Positions 49,733 through 62,769 of a stretch of DNA of 64,000 nucleotides are shown piece by piece (positions within the stretch are counted from its first letter, which is position 1; every line of letters begins with the position of its first letter). The notes beneath the pieces were generated by a model. The model made no database searches. It was not told the DNA's origin and saw only the letters and a list, made by a program, of their open reading frames with translations. Made by a program: the position numbers and the translations under genes. Source of the stretch: Ilex aquifolium (Eukaryota > Streptophyta > Magnoliopsida > Aquifoliales > Aquifoliaceae); the NCBI GenBank assembly GCA_951799425.1, contig OX637393.1, positions 39,877,744 through 39,941,743 of the forward strand. The letters run 5' to 3'.

Positions 49733-51160
49733 TGCCATTCAACTCAAGAATGCAACAATCAATCTGCTATTGAAATAGCACAACAGAGCTAAATTCTTGT
49801 ACGTGGGGTCAATTGACCCCGCTCATGGTTAGATTAGTTTGTATCATAACTAACTACTAATCAATGTTAACTTAATAATACAACAGTCAACCCACTTCTT
49901 CGTTAAACGACGAAGCTAAATTCATGTATGTGGGGTCATGACCCCATTGACGGTTTAGATCATTCTGTAATGACAAATTTTGTGTGTAAAATAACACAAA
50001 AATAATGTTAAATTAGTGGTGATGACTATTTTCGGTGTGCTTCTCACGTGTAGAATAGCACAAAAGTAATGTCAAATTAGTGGTGCTGACTCTTTTCGGC
50101 ATGCTTCTTTTGTCATGCTTCTAAATTCTTGTTTACTAGAATTTAGAAGCAATTAATATTAGGCTTGGTAATCGTGTCGGGTGAAACGGTTTCGTGTTGG
50201 GTGGAACGGGTTCATGTCAAAAACTCTTCATTTGTACCCCATTCATTTATATAAATGGGTTCAACTATCACACACATACACGACTCATTTATTAGATGAG
50301 TTACTCAGTACAACCCGTGTGTCACCCGCTAAATAAGAAAATCGGTTAGAATTTTTCAAGTCTACAAAAAAAAATCATCAACTTGCCACACAACATATGT
50401 TTGATCTGTTTATTATATTCGTTCAAAAAAAAAAAAGACCTATTTATTATAACAATAAATCATGGCTGAGCAAAAGTGTGCACAACAACAAATGTGAAAG
50501 ATATCACCATTGCTGAGGTAAGGCAGAAGCTGAGAGACCTAATTTTTTTTGGAAATTTATAGTGTCACTATGAACGGGTTAAACATAAAATCAATTCGTT
50601 TATTTCACGGGTCTATCGAGTTAACCCATTAACCACCCAAATTCGTTAAGGCTATATCTAAACTCGTTAAATCTATGTAGGGTTTGAGTCAATTTCAGAG
50701 TCATGCCTAGGATTATCAGGCCTAATTAATATCATGAATATTCCACTTGAGTTGGTACTGCAAAAGTCAGTCCACTGCCCTCCTAGCATGGCAGACTTAA
50801 ATTCTTGTATGTGGAGGCAATGACAAGACCGTTTGCATCCTTACTATGCCATTCGACTCAAGAATGCAACAATCAATCCGCTGTTTAAATAGCACAAGAG
50901 AGCTAAATTCTTATACATGGGTTCAATTGACCCTACTCATGGTTAGATTAGTTTGTATCACAACTAACTACTAATCAGTGTTAACTCAATAACACAACAG
51001 TTAGTCCACTTCTTTGTTACACGACGGAGCTAAATTCACGTATGTGGGATCATGAACCCGTTGAAGGTTTATATCTGTCTGTAAAGACAAATTTCATGTG
51101 TAGAATAACATAAAAATAATGTCAAATTAGTGGTGCTGATTCTTTTCGGCGTGCTTCTCA
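49733..51160. repeat. second locus of the ~126-bp repeat family, with a near-duplicate segment
   Basis: About two units at 49733-49980 and about three at 50740-51100 match the array at 2434-3170 (GAGCTAAATTCTTGTA, GGGGTCAATTGACCCC, CATGGTTAGATTAGTTTGT). The segment 50850-51090 is nearly the same as 49733-49975. Both are followed by AAATTAGTGGTGCTGA-like sequence. A hAT-type element sits between the two stretches. Confidence 0.75.
50160..50724. mobile_element. hAT-type non-autonomous element, 565 bp
   Basis: The ends are TAGGCTTGGTAATC and, read inward from the right, TAGGCCTGATAATC. A perfect 8-bp duplication ATTAATAT flanks it at 50152-50159 and 50725-50732. The interior has CGGGT and GTGTCGGG-like motifs related to the element at 10148-34896. 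There is no transposase. It looks structurally whole. Confidence 0.88.
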
Positions 51161-51184
51161 CGTGCACAATCCTCTGATTCTTAA

Positions 51185-51500
51185 GTAGATTTGATGATGA
51201 TGAGGGTCAGATCGGTGTGTTTCTCGATCGTTGATTTGGTGGTGGCTTTAATGGATTTGATGAAGACGAAGCCAGATTGGCGTAATTCTCGACCTTGGAT
51301 TTGGTGATACTTTTGTAGATTTGGTGAAGAAAATGACTTGATCAACATGTTTCTTAATCTTTGAATTGGTGATATTTTTGTGGATTTGTTGAAGATGAGG
51401 GCTTGATCAACGTGATTCTCAATCTTCTATTTAGTGATGGCTTTGGTAGATTTGTTGAAGTCAATGGTCGGATTGACGTGGTTCTCATTTTTTCGATTTG
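51185..51500. repeat. ~80-bp tandem repeat, about four to five units
   Basis: Each unit has TAGATTTGGTGAAGA-like, TTGATCAACGTG-like and CTCAATCTTTGATTTGGTGA-like segments, with moderate divergence. No coding is recognised. Confidence 0.7.
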
Positions 51501-52110
51501 ATATCAGGCTTTGGTTGATCTTTTAATCATTCTTTATGTTGAATGGATTGAAGATGATTTGAATCTGTTGAAGAAGGACCATGTGATTTGTTTTTCTCCT
51601 TAGAGATGGACATGAAAGAGTTCAGTTGGAGGGAGACTCTAGCTTAACTTTGTTGCTGATCTTCCCTTCTCCTCTTGAGATGAATTCGAGCAGAGCTTTC
51701 TTGATCTTCCCTCCTCTTGGCTTTCTCCCTTGGTTCCCTCCCAGACCCCTATTTATAGTGTTAGGAGTAGTTATCCATGCAAGGTATTTTACTTGAACAC
51801 CCTTGGGGTTTAGGTAGTGGCCCACCTATATTAATTTAAGGTATTTTGGAAGCCGATACAGTGTCTTGGACTTTTAAAAGGAAACATCTAAGTAGATACT
51901 TTTGGGGATTTTAAGGACATATATTTGTACAAAGACCGAAATACCCAAATCTATTTCAAAGCACAATTCAAAATTCAAAAATCAAACAAAATCAAATACA
52001 CAATTCAAAAATCAAACAAATCAAATCTCCTTAATTTTAGATCTTTCATAATTAATCTATCCGTATAAAATTCACATATCAAAATTTAAAATAGATTCAA
52101 ATCTCCTTTA
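51501..52110. other. no gene recognised
   Basis: AT-rich DNA. A tandem copy of CAAATACACAATTCAAAAATCAA-like sequence lies near 51962-52020. Confidence 0.45.
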
Positions 52111-52116
52111 TTTATA

Positions 52117-52123
52117 CACACAC

Positions 52124-52201
<78 letters not shown>
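52117..52201. repeat. (CATA)n(TA)n microsatellite
   Basis: CA and CATA units pass into about 28 TA units. Confidence 0.95.
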
Positions 52202-52203
<2 letters not shown>

Positions 52204-52204
52204 C

Positions 52205-52450
52205 TGGGACACTAACAACATCACTGTTACTGTCCACACGACAGTAACAATGCCTCTGTTACTGTCCGTTACTGCATCTGTTACTGTCCTGAGATAGTAA
52301 AAATATTCCACTGTTACTGTCCCATGACAACAACAGTGCCTCTGTTACTGTCTGTTACTGCCTCTATTACCATTTTGGGATAGTGAAAATACTCCACTGT
52401 TCCAGGACAGTAACAGTGCCTCTATTACTGTCTTGGAACAATGAAAATCA
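52205..52450. repeat. imperfect repeats of GCCTCTGTTACTGTC
   Basis: A motif of the form CAGTAACAGTGCCTCTGTTACTGTC recurs three to four times at roughly 90-bp spacing. Inverted CAGTAAC and GTTACTG pairs could form hairpins. Confidence 0.65.
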
Positions 52451-52879
52451 CTTATTGAAGTATAAATCTAAACATCACAGACACTAAATTACCAGAGAGC
52501 TAGATAGATTCTACTGCTTGTCAAACACAGTGACTAAGAGAGAAACATAGTCAAATGCCGACGGAGAAGGTGAGAGACGATGATGACTTCATCATTTTTG
52601 TGCCTTCTCTTGTATCGTACGACGGCTTCCTTTGGCTTGGATTCTTGGACAAGTGGGATGGCAAAAAAAAAATTTGGGAAATAGATTTGAATCTCCTAAA
52701 TGTATTGAACATCTGATGGCAAAGAGGAAGAGAGGCGATGGTGGGTTAGGACTAAGAGAGAGAGGGGGGGAGAAGAACGTTGAATGATATATTGGAGATA
52801 AATGATATATTGAAGAAGAACGTTAGAGTTAGAGTTAGAGAGAGAAATTAAAGGTATATATAGGATAGAGATTAAAGGT
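52451..52879. other. no gene recognised
   Basis: Mixed DNA with a purine-rich run near 52740-52850. Confidence 0.45.
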
Positions 52880-55800
52880 ACGAAGAAATAGGATGATTGG
52901 TACAATTTCGAGTACCTTTCCTCAATGCAATAGGTAAACCAAGTGAAGCTGAACGAGCTGGTGGTTTAGAGGGCAGGACCCTAGTAGAATCAGGTAATGG
53001 TTGGAGATCTGGAGTATATAGAACGACTTGTTTGTCCTTAGAGCAATGATAGACCCGCAATGGAGGATGAGTATTTGAAGTGGAAGAAGAACCACATTAT
53101 GTTACAATAGGCAACATGAGCTCCCCCTAATTAGGGAAGACTAAATTGGGAGAAAGAGTATGGTCTGACCCAAAAAAGAAGAAAGATGACTCAAAGAAGG
53201 TAACATTAGTATAGACATAGTAACGGTGAGAAATCAGATCATAACAACGATACCTTTTTTGAGTACGAGAATACCCCAAAGAAACAAACTTTATCGAGTG
53301 TGGAGAAAGTTTATCTCGACCTGAACTAAGAAGATGAATAAAGGCAACGCAACTAAAAAGACGAGGAGTTAGACCAAATGGCTATTTCCCAAGATAAAGT
53401 AACGAGAAGAGAGATTGGTTAGCTAAGTTGGAAGAAGGCATGCGATTGATAAGGTACAACAAAGTAAGAACAACATCAACCCAATATAGTTTTGGGACAT
53501 GCATGTTAAACATTAATGTACGAGCAACATCCAATATATGATGGTGTTTACGTTTAGCAACTCCATTTTCTTGAGATGTATGTAGACATGAAGTTTGATG
53601 GATAATACCATGGGCAGCACAAAATGTATGTATAAATGATTGAAAATGCTCAAAAGCATTGTCAGAATGAAACACTTTTAACACGTTTATCAAAATGTAC
53701 CAGAATTTCATTATAAAAAGTAACAAATATCTTAGGCAACTCAGAATGATCTTTCATCAGAAATAACCAAGTCATACGAGAAAAATGATCAACAAATATC
53801 ACAAAATACTGAAAACCACCAATATTTTTTGTTCTTGCAGAACCCCAAATATCTGAGTGAACAATATCAAAAGGACTAGACTGACGACTTTCATTACCAC
53901 TAGGAAAAGAACTATGGTTATGCTTTCCCAATTGAAAAGTCTCACATTCTAACATAAAAGGACTCGAGCTAGGAATAACATGCCGAAGATTCTGCAATGA
54001 CGGGTGACCTAGACGGAAATGCCACTGAAGTGGGGATATGGTGGCACTCAAGGCAGGTACTAAATCTCTGGAATCCAAATAATAAAGACCATTTTGCTCA
54101 TGCCCGAACCAATCATCTTCTTCGTCTAGAGGTCCTGAAAAACACAAGAAGATGGAGAAAATATCACTGAGCATTAATAAAGATTTAGTCAATTGACTCA
54201 CAGATAATAAATTAAACGAAAAATGAGAAACAAATAAACCAAATTTTAAACGCCTGGACTGAGTAGGGTAGAGATCACAAGTTGAAAGGAACCATCAACC
54301 AATATAACGCGAGAGTTAAAATAGTGGAAATTAGAAAATATGGAAGAAATTTCAGACATATGAGCACTCACCCTTGAATTAATAATCCATAATAGTGAAT
54401 CTAAGTGGGCTGCTACATGTGCAAAATTACCTGCATTAGCTAGATCAACTGCTGACGTAGACAAAGGGGGATAAAATAAGGATAACTGCTGAATAAGCTG
54501 ACTGAGCTAATAAATAAGAGCATTATGTGGGCTTGATGTAGATACACTAGTAGCAAATGCGTTAGTAGAAGTCTGAGATACAGATAGGATTGAGTCATCA
54601 AATGCCTAATTAGCATAGGTTGGTCTCCCATGCTTGTTGCAACAATAATCGTCAGTATGTCCAGTTGCCTCACAATAGGAACATTTCCACTCGGAGCGAT
54701 TACTACGACCAGTATGACTACCTTGTCCTCCACAACCAGTGCCTCTACCACTGCGATTACTACATTGGGTCGGATGACGACCACCACCACGGTTATCATT
54801 TTGTCCACACCGAGAAACACCACGGTTACCATTTTGTCCACTCTAAGAAACATCATGATTACCATCACTAGAGATTAAGGCAAAAGAATCCTGTAGAGCT
54901 AAAGGAGTGCTGCGGCGAGTAAGAGAAGCTCGTGAAGGCGAGAATAAGCATTGGCAGCTGTCAGAAGTGTCTCACTAGCCAAAATTTGATCTTTAAACAC
55001 ACCATAGTCAATGTTAAAGTTGGACAAAAACAAAGCAACCTAAAATTCATCACGCTGTCGTCGCTGAACCTGTAGATCTTCACTCAATGGTTGATACTGC
55101 ATAAGTTCATCCCACAATCCTTTCAAAGTACAATAATGTTTAGCTAGTGATTTAGTGCCAAGCAAGGTAATAAACATACGTTCAAAAAGTTCATAAATCC
55201 AGGACACATTACGTCCTTGCGAGTACATCTCCTCAAGAGAGTCCCATATCTTTTTTTGTTGCATCAAGAAGTTGTACATTGGAAGCCATCATAGATTCCA
55301 TACTAAGTCACAACCAAGACATCATAAGTGAATTCTCACTCCACCATCTTCAGAATTTGTAGATGTCTCAGGAGGAGGACTCTTAGTTAAATACTTAATT
55401 TTTCTTTTGACACGCAAAAATGTTTTGATGGCACGAGACCGAGAGTAATAATTAGTCTCATTCAATTTGACAGAAGTAATCTATCGAACTAATTCATTCA
55501 CTAACAGAACCTGTCGGGCTTGATCAGTCGCTGAAGTATCTTTCTCCATCATCCAATGTCGTCATATAGAAATCCACAACCAACTTAAAAATAGGAGAGG
55601 ATAAAACTAAACTGAAAACCAACAAACAACCACGATTTTACTCAGTCACGACCACAATCGCACCAAAGAGCAACCAGAAACAGCCAAAGAACACCACAAA
55701 ATACACAAACAACGTCACAAGGATCACAGAACCATCACACAACCATAGTAGAGCATTGCCCAGGCCAATCGAGCACTGCCTACACCAGAAGACCACCAAA

Positions 55801-56260
55801 AATGACACCCAGAAGCCAAAAACAGGCACCAAATAGGGTGCTGGAACAGTACCGACTATTGTTCAGGGAAGTCGAATATCAACATGGGGCAAGAAACCTG
55901 CGAAATCCATCCAAAGAGGGAATGGGCTACTCAGAATACTCCTCTGAGGGCCAAGTTGCACTCCACCAGTGAAGATCCAAGTAAGAAATCAGATAGAAAG
56001 AGGGGCGAATTAGCATATCGAAAAAACAACCCAATTTTTGACCAAAAATCTTCAAAAATACAAAACTCTATTTAGTTGACTTCAGAAAAATAAATAACAA
56101 TCACCATAAATATCACCACAAAATTTCAGTCCAGAAGGTGAATCTGATGGTCGGAAACTATTGACATCATGACGTCAGCAACTAAGATGCGATCCTGAAA
56201 TTATCTACAGTATACTCCGATGTTATAAGGGGCTTCAAACGATTGCTCTAATATCAAGTT
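52880..56260 (-). mobile_element. Copia retrotransposon relic
   Basis: Minus-strand parts in order: a gag fragment at about 55400-55040 (KKIWDSLEEMYSQGRNVSWIY, LKGLWDELMQYQPL), a cysteine/glycine-poor linker, and a gag-pre-integrase block with integrase core at about 54140-53380 (LQWHFRLGHPSLQNL, FDIVHSDIWG, YFVIFVDHFSRMTWLF, HQTSCLHTSQENGVAKRKHHH). The first residues of the reverse-transcriptase part lie near 53000-52880 (LPIALRKGTRNCTNHPISSY). A worn initiator-Met primer site may lie near 56240. The relic is broken several times and shows no clear LTR pair, so it is probably old. Confidence 0.75.
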
Positions 56261-56450
56261 GAAACAATAAAAGTGATATTATGCTCTGTTTAGCAGGAAT
56301 AAAGAAAAATATGAAGGAGGAAACGTAGGAGGGACACACGTTCTATTCTTTAAGGAAAAAAAGTAGAAATGATGCACTTTCATTTTTTTGTGTTTGGTAG
56401 GATAGATGAAAAATAAAAATAATAAATTTTTTTTTTGTACTGGTTAATAT

Positions 56451-56590
56451 TAGAGATGACAATCGAGTCGTGTCGTGTCAGATTCTTGTCGTGTCAGATT
56501 CGTGTTGAGTCATTACAGATTTGTGTCGAAAATTAGTTAAATCTAACTCAACCCATTTAACTAATTGTATCGTGTCGAATTGCTCTGTTT
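56451..56590. mobile_element. fragment of a hAT-type non-autonomous element
   Basis: TAGAGATGACAATCGAGTCG and the following GTGTCGTGTC copies resemble the terminal region of the elements at 10148 and 50160. No second end was found. Confidence 0.5.
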
Positions 56591-56960
56591 ATTTTCCAAC
56601 CAGTGTCCTCCTCCCATATCACTCTCCTCTCTTCTCTCCCTCTCTACACACGGCACAGCCCTCCAATCCCTCATCTCTCTCTCCTCACTGTCGGTTCCAC
56701 CAACAGCGCATCCGAAGCCATCAAGGTATGCCTCTCTCTCTCTCTCTCACCCCTACTCCTCTTCTTCCTCTTTCTCTCTCCCCTCCGTATATCACTCTAT
56801 TGTAAACCACCCACTAACCTCAGCGTAAACCCACCCACTCCATCACCCCCTTCCTTCTCTTCCCCCACCACCACAATAGCCCAATCTCTCTCTTATATTT
56901 CCAGCCCTGATCCATCTCACACAGCCCCCACCCCTTGGCTCACCTACCTTTGCATTTGCC
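56591..56960. other. pyrimidine-rich tract
   Basis: The plus strand is dominated by C and T, with a (CT)n run near 56734-56749. Such tracts occur in plant promoters and 5' UTRs, but no convincing gene start follows. Confidence 0.5.
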
Positions 56961-57018
56961 TGCTATTAAAAGTTGATTTTCTGAAGATATATTTGTCTAG
57001 AAGAACTTGATGGACCTC

Positions 57019-57099
57019 CAATTGCGGGCACGAGCATAAGGTGTTCAAAAAAATGAGTGTCAGGAATGTAATGTATTGGACAGTCATGATTGAGGGGCC
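57019..57099 (+). pseudogene. possible PPR-protein remnant
   Basis: In one plus-strand frame the sequence reads NCGHEHKVFKKMSVRNVM followed by YWTVMIEG. This resembles the junction of two pentatricopeptide repeats (KCG...KVFDxMxxRNVVxWTVMI) found in plant organelle RNA-binding proteins. Both sides decay within a few codons. It is short, so chance similarity is possible. Confidence 0.35.
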
Positions 57100-58166
57100 A
57101 CTGAATGTAATCCCACTCCAGATCTCTGCCGAGCAATTAAAATGTTTTTTCGCAATTATATGACTGTTTTGTTTTTTGTTTATGTAGTATAACATTAATG
57201 AATATGAATGGGTTAGGGTGTTAGAGGGAATGGATATGAATGGGTCATTTGTTAATCTGTTGTGGGTCTTTCCTTAATTGAGCATGGAAATGACGAACAA
57301 GTGTGATTAAGAATATGAAGCTTCTGCAATTGCAGAAATCAAATTAGTTGATCAACTTTAACTTTAATTATGATTTGGTTTAGAAGGACCAGGGGTATTT
57401 TGCGTGTGATTTTTAAAACCAGTATTGCTAAATTCTAATGATTTTTGCATGTGAAATGTCTCAGTGGGTTGTGCTTCACATATGTACATGGTGGATTGGT
57501 ATTTGTTATGCTAATGTGTGTTCAATAAAATGTCTCATTGAGTAGATCCATCCAAAAGTTTTTTTCTTTTACTTGGTGGGTTTTCTTGGATGTCACCCTT
57601 TGAGTTGGTTTAGATCGGTACAATTCAAAGAATGGTAAAAAAAAAAAAAAAAAAAAAATTTGTATGCGTTTAGGTCTAGGGGTAGATTTAGGTTTTTGGA
57701 TGTCATAATTTCCAAATTTTTTTTTGTGAAGGTGATTACAGAGAGGTGTATTTGCATTATAAGTTACGGCTTCCATAGATCATATCAAAAGGAGTAAGAT
57801 TTTTTCCACTTACAGTGATTATTTGTTGGGACTTCTTTTGTGATTATTTTTTCCACATATTTTTTTTTGTAAATAGAATTGGTTTTGACATTTTATTCTG
57901 AAAAGTGTGTGATTAAGCGAATTAGAATGCTAGGTTTGAACTGATATGTTATGAGCATTTGAGTGATGGGTTTGAATTTGGATATTTTGTGTTGTGGAGT
58001 TTTACTTTATGTTTTAGAGTCTACTGATCTCTCGATCATGTCCTAATTAGAAAAATTAGGTTTTAATTTGTTTTTGTTTCCAGAAAGCTTTTGTAGAAAT
58101 ATCCCTACTCACTTGTGAGGCAATTTCTTTTGCCAATGTTCATTTTTTGGGCACGGGCACATATCT
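57100..58166. other. no gene recognised; intron-like DNA
   Basis: T-rich DNA with homopolymer runs, compatible with an intron or the 5' flank of the RAPTOR fragment. Sequence just before 58167 (SFFGHG-like) may be worn RAPTOR coding sequence in a shifted frame. Confidence 0.4.
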
Positions 58167-58704
58167 AGGACTCCTCCAGTTAGTCCTACAGTGTCAAGTT
58201 ACTTAACAGGAATGCGAAGAGTTTGTTCTTTGGAGTTCATGCCACCACACCTAATAAATTCTCCAGACTCGGGTTTAGCTGTGTCCGCTTATAGGTTCTG
58301 GTGGATCTTCTGGGGATTCAGAGCGCAGTTTTCTTCCACAATCAACAATTTACAATTGGAGTTGTGGTCGCTTCTCAAAGCCACTTCTTACTGCAGGTGA
58401 TAGCGAAGAAATAATGGCTAGAAGAGAAGAGAGGGAAAAATTGGCCCTGGACTACATTTCAAAATGGCAGTATTCAAGTGGGCCCTCGTAATTTATTGAT
58501 CTTTAGTTCTTGGTTTTACTAGCTTCCTGATCTTTCCTTTGAGAACTTATTTTATGTTCGCCTTTTTATTTCTTTGTCAGCTGTTAGCAAGCTACATAAT
58601 CAAATTGATAGTTGGGTAACAAAATTTGAGAGAGTTACAAAAGCAATGTTGCTGCATCCCTTCTTCCCAGTCGTGATTGCTGCAGATGAGAGTGAACAGA
58701 TCAG

Positions 58705-60534
58705 GTAGCCTATTCCTTCCCCTTTTAGAATTTGTTGCAGCACACTCGGTTTGTCCTTAGAAATACGACGTAGTATGCTGTCGTGATTGCAATGGCGAAA
58801 CCCATAGATCTTGGTTTTATAGTAATTGAGCAAAAACTTTGTGGAATTAGTGACTTCTAAGATGGATTTATGATGCAATCTTGGCTTTACATGGAATCTG
58901 ATGCACCTGAAGGAAGTAATCAATTTCAGATGGGTGCTTCAATGAGTAAAAAAAAACAGAAAATCTAAGAAAATGTTCTTGATAAGAAATATTTTAGGGA
59001 ATTAGATAATAGAGTAAAAAGTTGAGAAACTTGGTCAAGCAACAAATTTGGGAAAGTCAGTTGCAATCTTTGGTCCTAGTTAGGGTCAAAATTGAATGGA
59101 AACCATGACTGTGATTGAAATAATTAATTCATGGTGAAGGGGAGATATGATAAAATTTAGAAGGTTGCAACAGTGAGGGCTACTTATGTTACCTGTTTGT
59201 ACCTCCCGTAGTTGGGTTAGGGGCTGGTTTGGGGACAGCCTTCTGAAACCTGGTTCTTTTGGTTGGCTCAGGGTGGGAACTAATTCTTTTCTCATTTCTT
59301 AACCCCTAATTGCATATGTTGCTTTAGTGGCAGAGCTATGCTGCCCTTCCTTTTCGAGGCTTTTAGTTGAACATTCCTGAAACCATTGTTTCATTGCATG
59401 GAAGAGACTCAGCCTGTTTGTTTGTGCTGGTTGTTGATCACTCTTGCTGTACCTGAGGTTTTTCCCCTAAAATTTCCTCTTCCTATTGACCAATCGGGTG
59501 TCTCTGAGAGGGAGACCTGAGTTGTGGCAACAGGTTCAATGCATGTGGTTGGTTTGAAGTTGGGAGGCTTGCTGCTGTGTTATGCTTCAGATGTGGGAAG
59601 GAGCTGTTTGGAAGTTTAACTGTTCCAAATGCAGCATTGTCTCCTTTTTCCTTTTAGTTACAGTTGTAATTCTTCCTGGAACAGGAATGGGAACCTGGTG
59701 CACCACTCATTGTAAAATGTGGTACACTAGGCATGGGCTTCTATCTGTAAGTAAGGTAGTTAAAATACTTCGGGTTAGTCATATATACAATGGTTGTAAA
59801 CTCATCGAAATGTATAACACGAAATATCTGAGAATCTACCTTTCCACTATTGACATCGCCAAGTTTGAAATGAGAGGGTTTCATTCAGAGGCTAGAAATT
59901 TAGAGCAGCAGGGAAGAAGTGTGGAAGAAAATAATTTGGAAAACATCATCTGATTATTTAAAGAGCAGTCTATAATGTCAATAAAAGTTAAAGGGGTGTC
60001 TTCATCTGAGAATATGTGTCTTGTTCCATTTCAATTCAATTTGTATGATTCTACAACCAAAAATATGAGTTCTGGGGAGATTTAAGTAAATATATTTTAG
60101 ATCACTAAGTTAGTATTCTGAAACTAAGATGTGAGATGTTTCAGAACAATCTGTACCAAATGCAACTAATTAGGTGAGTAGTGTTTCTCCCAAGTAATGT
60201 CGTAAATCATTTGAAGGTTGTGGACTTCCTGTGTCTTCTTTATCCTTTTCATTATTCTCTGCTTTGTGACCACTATTGTATATCACATCATTAATTATGT
60301 AAGAGAGACATTGTAAGTAGCAGCATTGAAACATAAATTGAGTACTTTTCCTCGGGTCACGAGTCCCACTCCTATATGGTTAGATAGTAGAGGTATTAGA
60401 GACTCTTCTGCATGAAATTGGGAGTGCAAATTTTGTTTTTTTAAACTTTAGTCAGAGTCCTTTGTTCTGTCTCATTCCACTTCCTTTCTTACTTTGTATT
60501 ATGTTTCAGTTGCTTGATGCTTGTATCTTTCTAG
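58705..60534 (+). other. RAPTOR intron of about 1.83 kb
   Basis: Bounded by AG/GTAGCC and TTTCTAG/G. No nested element was recognised. Confidence 0.65.
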
Positions 60535-61528
60535 GGTGTGGAATTATGAAGAAGCTACCCTGCTCAATAGTTTTGAAAACCATAATTATCCGGACAGAGG
60601 AGTGTCAAAGCTCTGCCTCATGAACGAGTTTGATGACAGCTTGCTTCTTGTTGCTTCAAGTAAGTCCCTTACTGCTGTGATTGACCAGTTGCATTCGGAC
60701 TTTGAAGATACTTTAAATAATCCTGTTTGTGCCATGGTTTTTTGGCGTAGGTGATGGTAATGTCCGCATATGGAAAGATTACTCTAAGGGGTAAACAGAA
60801 GCTGGTCACTGCATTTTCGTCAATCCAAGGTCAGAGACCTGGTGTGTGTAGTATGAATGCTGTTGTGGATTGGCAGCAGCAGTCCAGTTATCTGGTACAT
60901 TTTTACTCTATGATGTTATAGTCACTGTATATGTGTATAGAATATCTATGCCTAATTCTATATAAACAAGTTTGTATATCCACTAACATCTCAGTATTGG
61001 TGCTGCAAGCAGTTTATATAGAATATCTATCCGTAATTCTATATAGAAAAGTTTGTGTGTACACTAACATCTCTGTAATGGTGCTACAACCAGTTTACTT
61101 CAGGTGAAATTTCCTCAGTTATGGTTTGGGATCTGGATAAAGAGCAACTAGTTAATACTGTCCCCACATCGTCAGATTGCAGCATTTCAGCTTTGGTGTG
61201 TTTTGCTTCATCTTTGACTTTACTCATATTATTATTTTATTTATTTATTGCAATTATTATCTATTTAACTCGGTTTTCCCATTTAATTTTCCTCTTGGGA
61301 CTTGTATCTTGTTGCGGTGAGGGTGACTATAAAAACCATCAGCATGACTATGGGAATTTTGAATTTTCTGAATCAAATTATTCCCAACAAAATGAATGTA
61401 CTGCTAAGAAATTTGGCTGTACAAGATGAAATTAAATGTTTTCAGTGGTGTTCAAACAAACAAAAATATGTTGATTATGGGAACTTCAAATCTGGAACTA
61501 TTCGAGTTTTATTATTTAGGGTTTTATG

Positions 61529-62769
61529 CATAGTTTTAAAACCCGGTCCGGACATCAACCCAGCAAAGAGACCGGGTCAATGGGTCACTGGTTCAACCGT
61601 TGGGTCACTGGTCGGACCGGTAAATATAATAAAAAAATAAAAAATAATTATAAATACTAATAAATAAACTAAAAAATAACAATAATTATGTTCAGTAGAG
61701 AAAAATACATCTATTTCAGTCCAAGGTTCCAATTCTAACTCCAATTCTCCTACTATGCATCAATCCAAGCATAATGCATGTAATTTGCACTCTTTGAAGC
61801 ATAATCCATGTATAAAAAATCCAAGCATAATCCATGTAATCAATGTATAAAAAATCAAAACTTCATTCAATGTGTAAAATATAGCATTATTAATCAAAGA
61901 TTCAATGTATATTTCAATATTCTACACAAAATATAAACCAAAAATTAGACATAGCAGAGAGAGAGATAGTATGTACTTGCTGGTAGCCTGGTAGTCGTCA
62001 ATGCTCGATGGAGCTCTGATCAATCGAGTCCCTTTGGCTTTTCTTCCACTTCGATCAAGATTGAGATTGCGAGAATGAGAGAGAGAAAGAGATTTTATGT
62101 GTGTGTATGCGTGTGTGAGTGAGAGAGAAAGAGACTCACGTTGGAGATGGCTGTGATGTTAAGATCCACAGTCGCGAAGACGAAGAGACAAAGGCGCAGA
62201 GGACTCCAGGAGGCAGAGGCACAAAGGACACCAGGAGGCAGAGCCGAAGACGAAGAGGTAGAGATGGGAACTCACGTTGGAGATGACTGTCGTTAACGAG
62301 GAGGAGAGGCATAGATAAAGAGGCAAAGGCTAAGATGATTTAGGGCAAAGGCAGCCTGTTGATCGCGCTACTGCCTGCTGCTCGCTGGTGGAGGCTGGAC
62401 TGGGTCACTGGAGTCAGTCGTTGGTGGTGGAGGCTGAGCTCAGTCGTTGGTGGTGGAGGTGGAGGCTGTGCTCTCAGTCGCTGGTGTTTGGTCTGGTTTG
62501 GTGGATCGATTTAGGGCAAAACAAAAGGGGGGAAATACACAAAATGGCCAAAGGATGTAAAAAATCTCAAATTTATACAAATGCATTTAAACCGTCCGGT
62601 TTGGTAAACACGGCCGGTTCTCACGGATTTACCGGTTTTTGACCGGTTCACCGGGTTTACCCCGGATTCTTTGCATAAACGGTCCTTTGTTAGAACCGGC
62701 CCGGTTAGGGTACCAGTTCACCGGGTCACCGGGTTGACCCGCCGGGCCGGGCCGGGTTTTAAAACACTG
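61529..62769. mobile_element. hAT-type non-autonomous element in a RAPTOR intron, 1241 bp
   Basis: The ends are CATAGTTTTAAAACCCGG and, read inward from the right, CAGTGTTTTAAAACCCGG (16 of 18 identical). A perfect 8-bp duplication GTTTTATG flanks it at 61521-61528 and 62770-62777. Subterminal DNA is full of ACCGGTTCACCGGGT-like motifs at both ends. The interior is purine-rich and lacks a transposase. Inserted in the intron between the exons at 61094-61195 and 63439-63524, it should not alter the coding frame by itself. Confidence 0.88.

Noticed and set aside
56521-57010. Serine/leucine/proline-rich frames as a secreted protein gene
   Set aside because: All three frames are open because the tract is pyrimidine-rich. 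There is no consistent start or domain.
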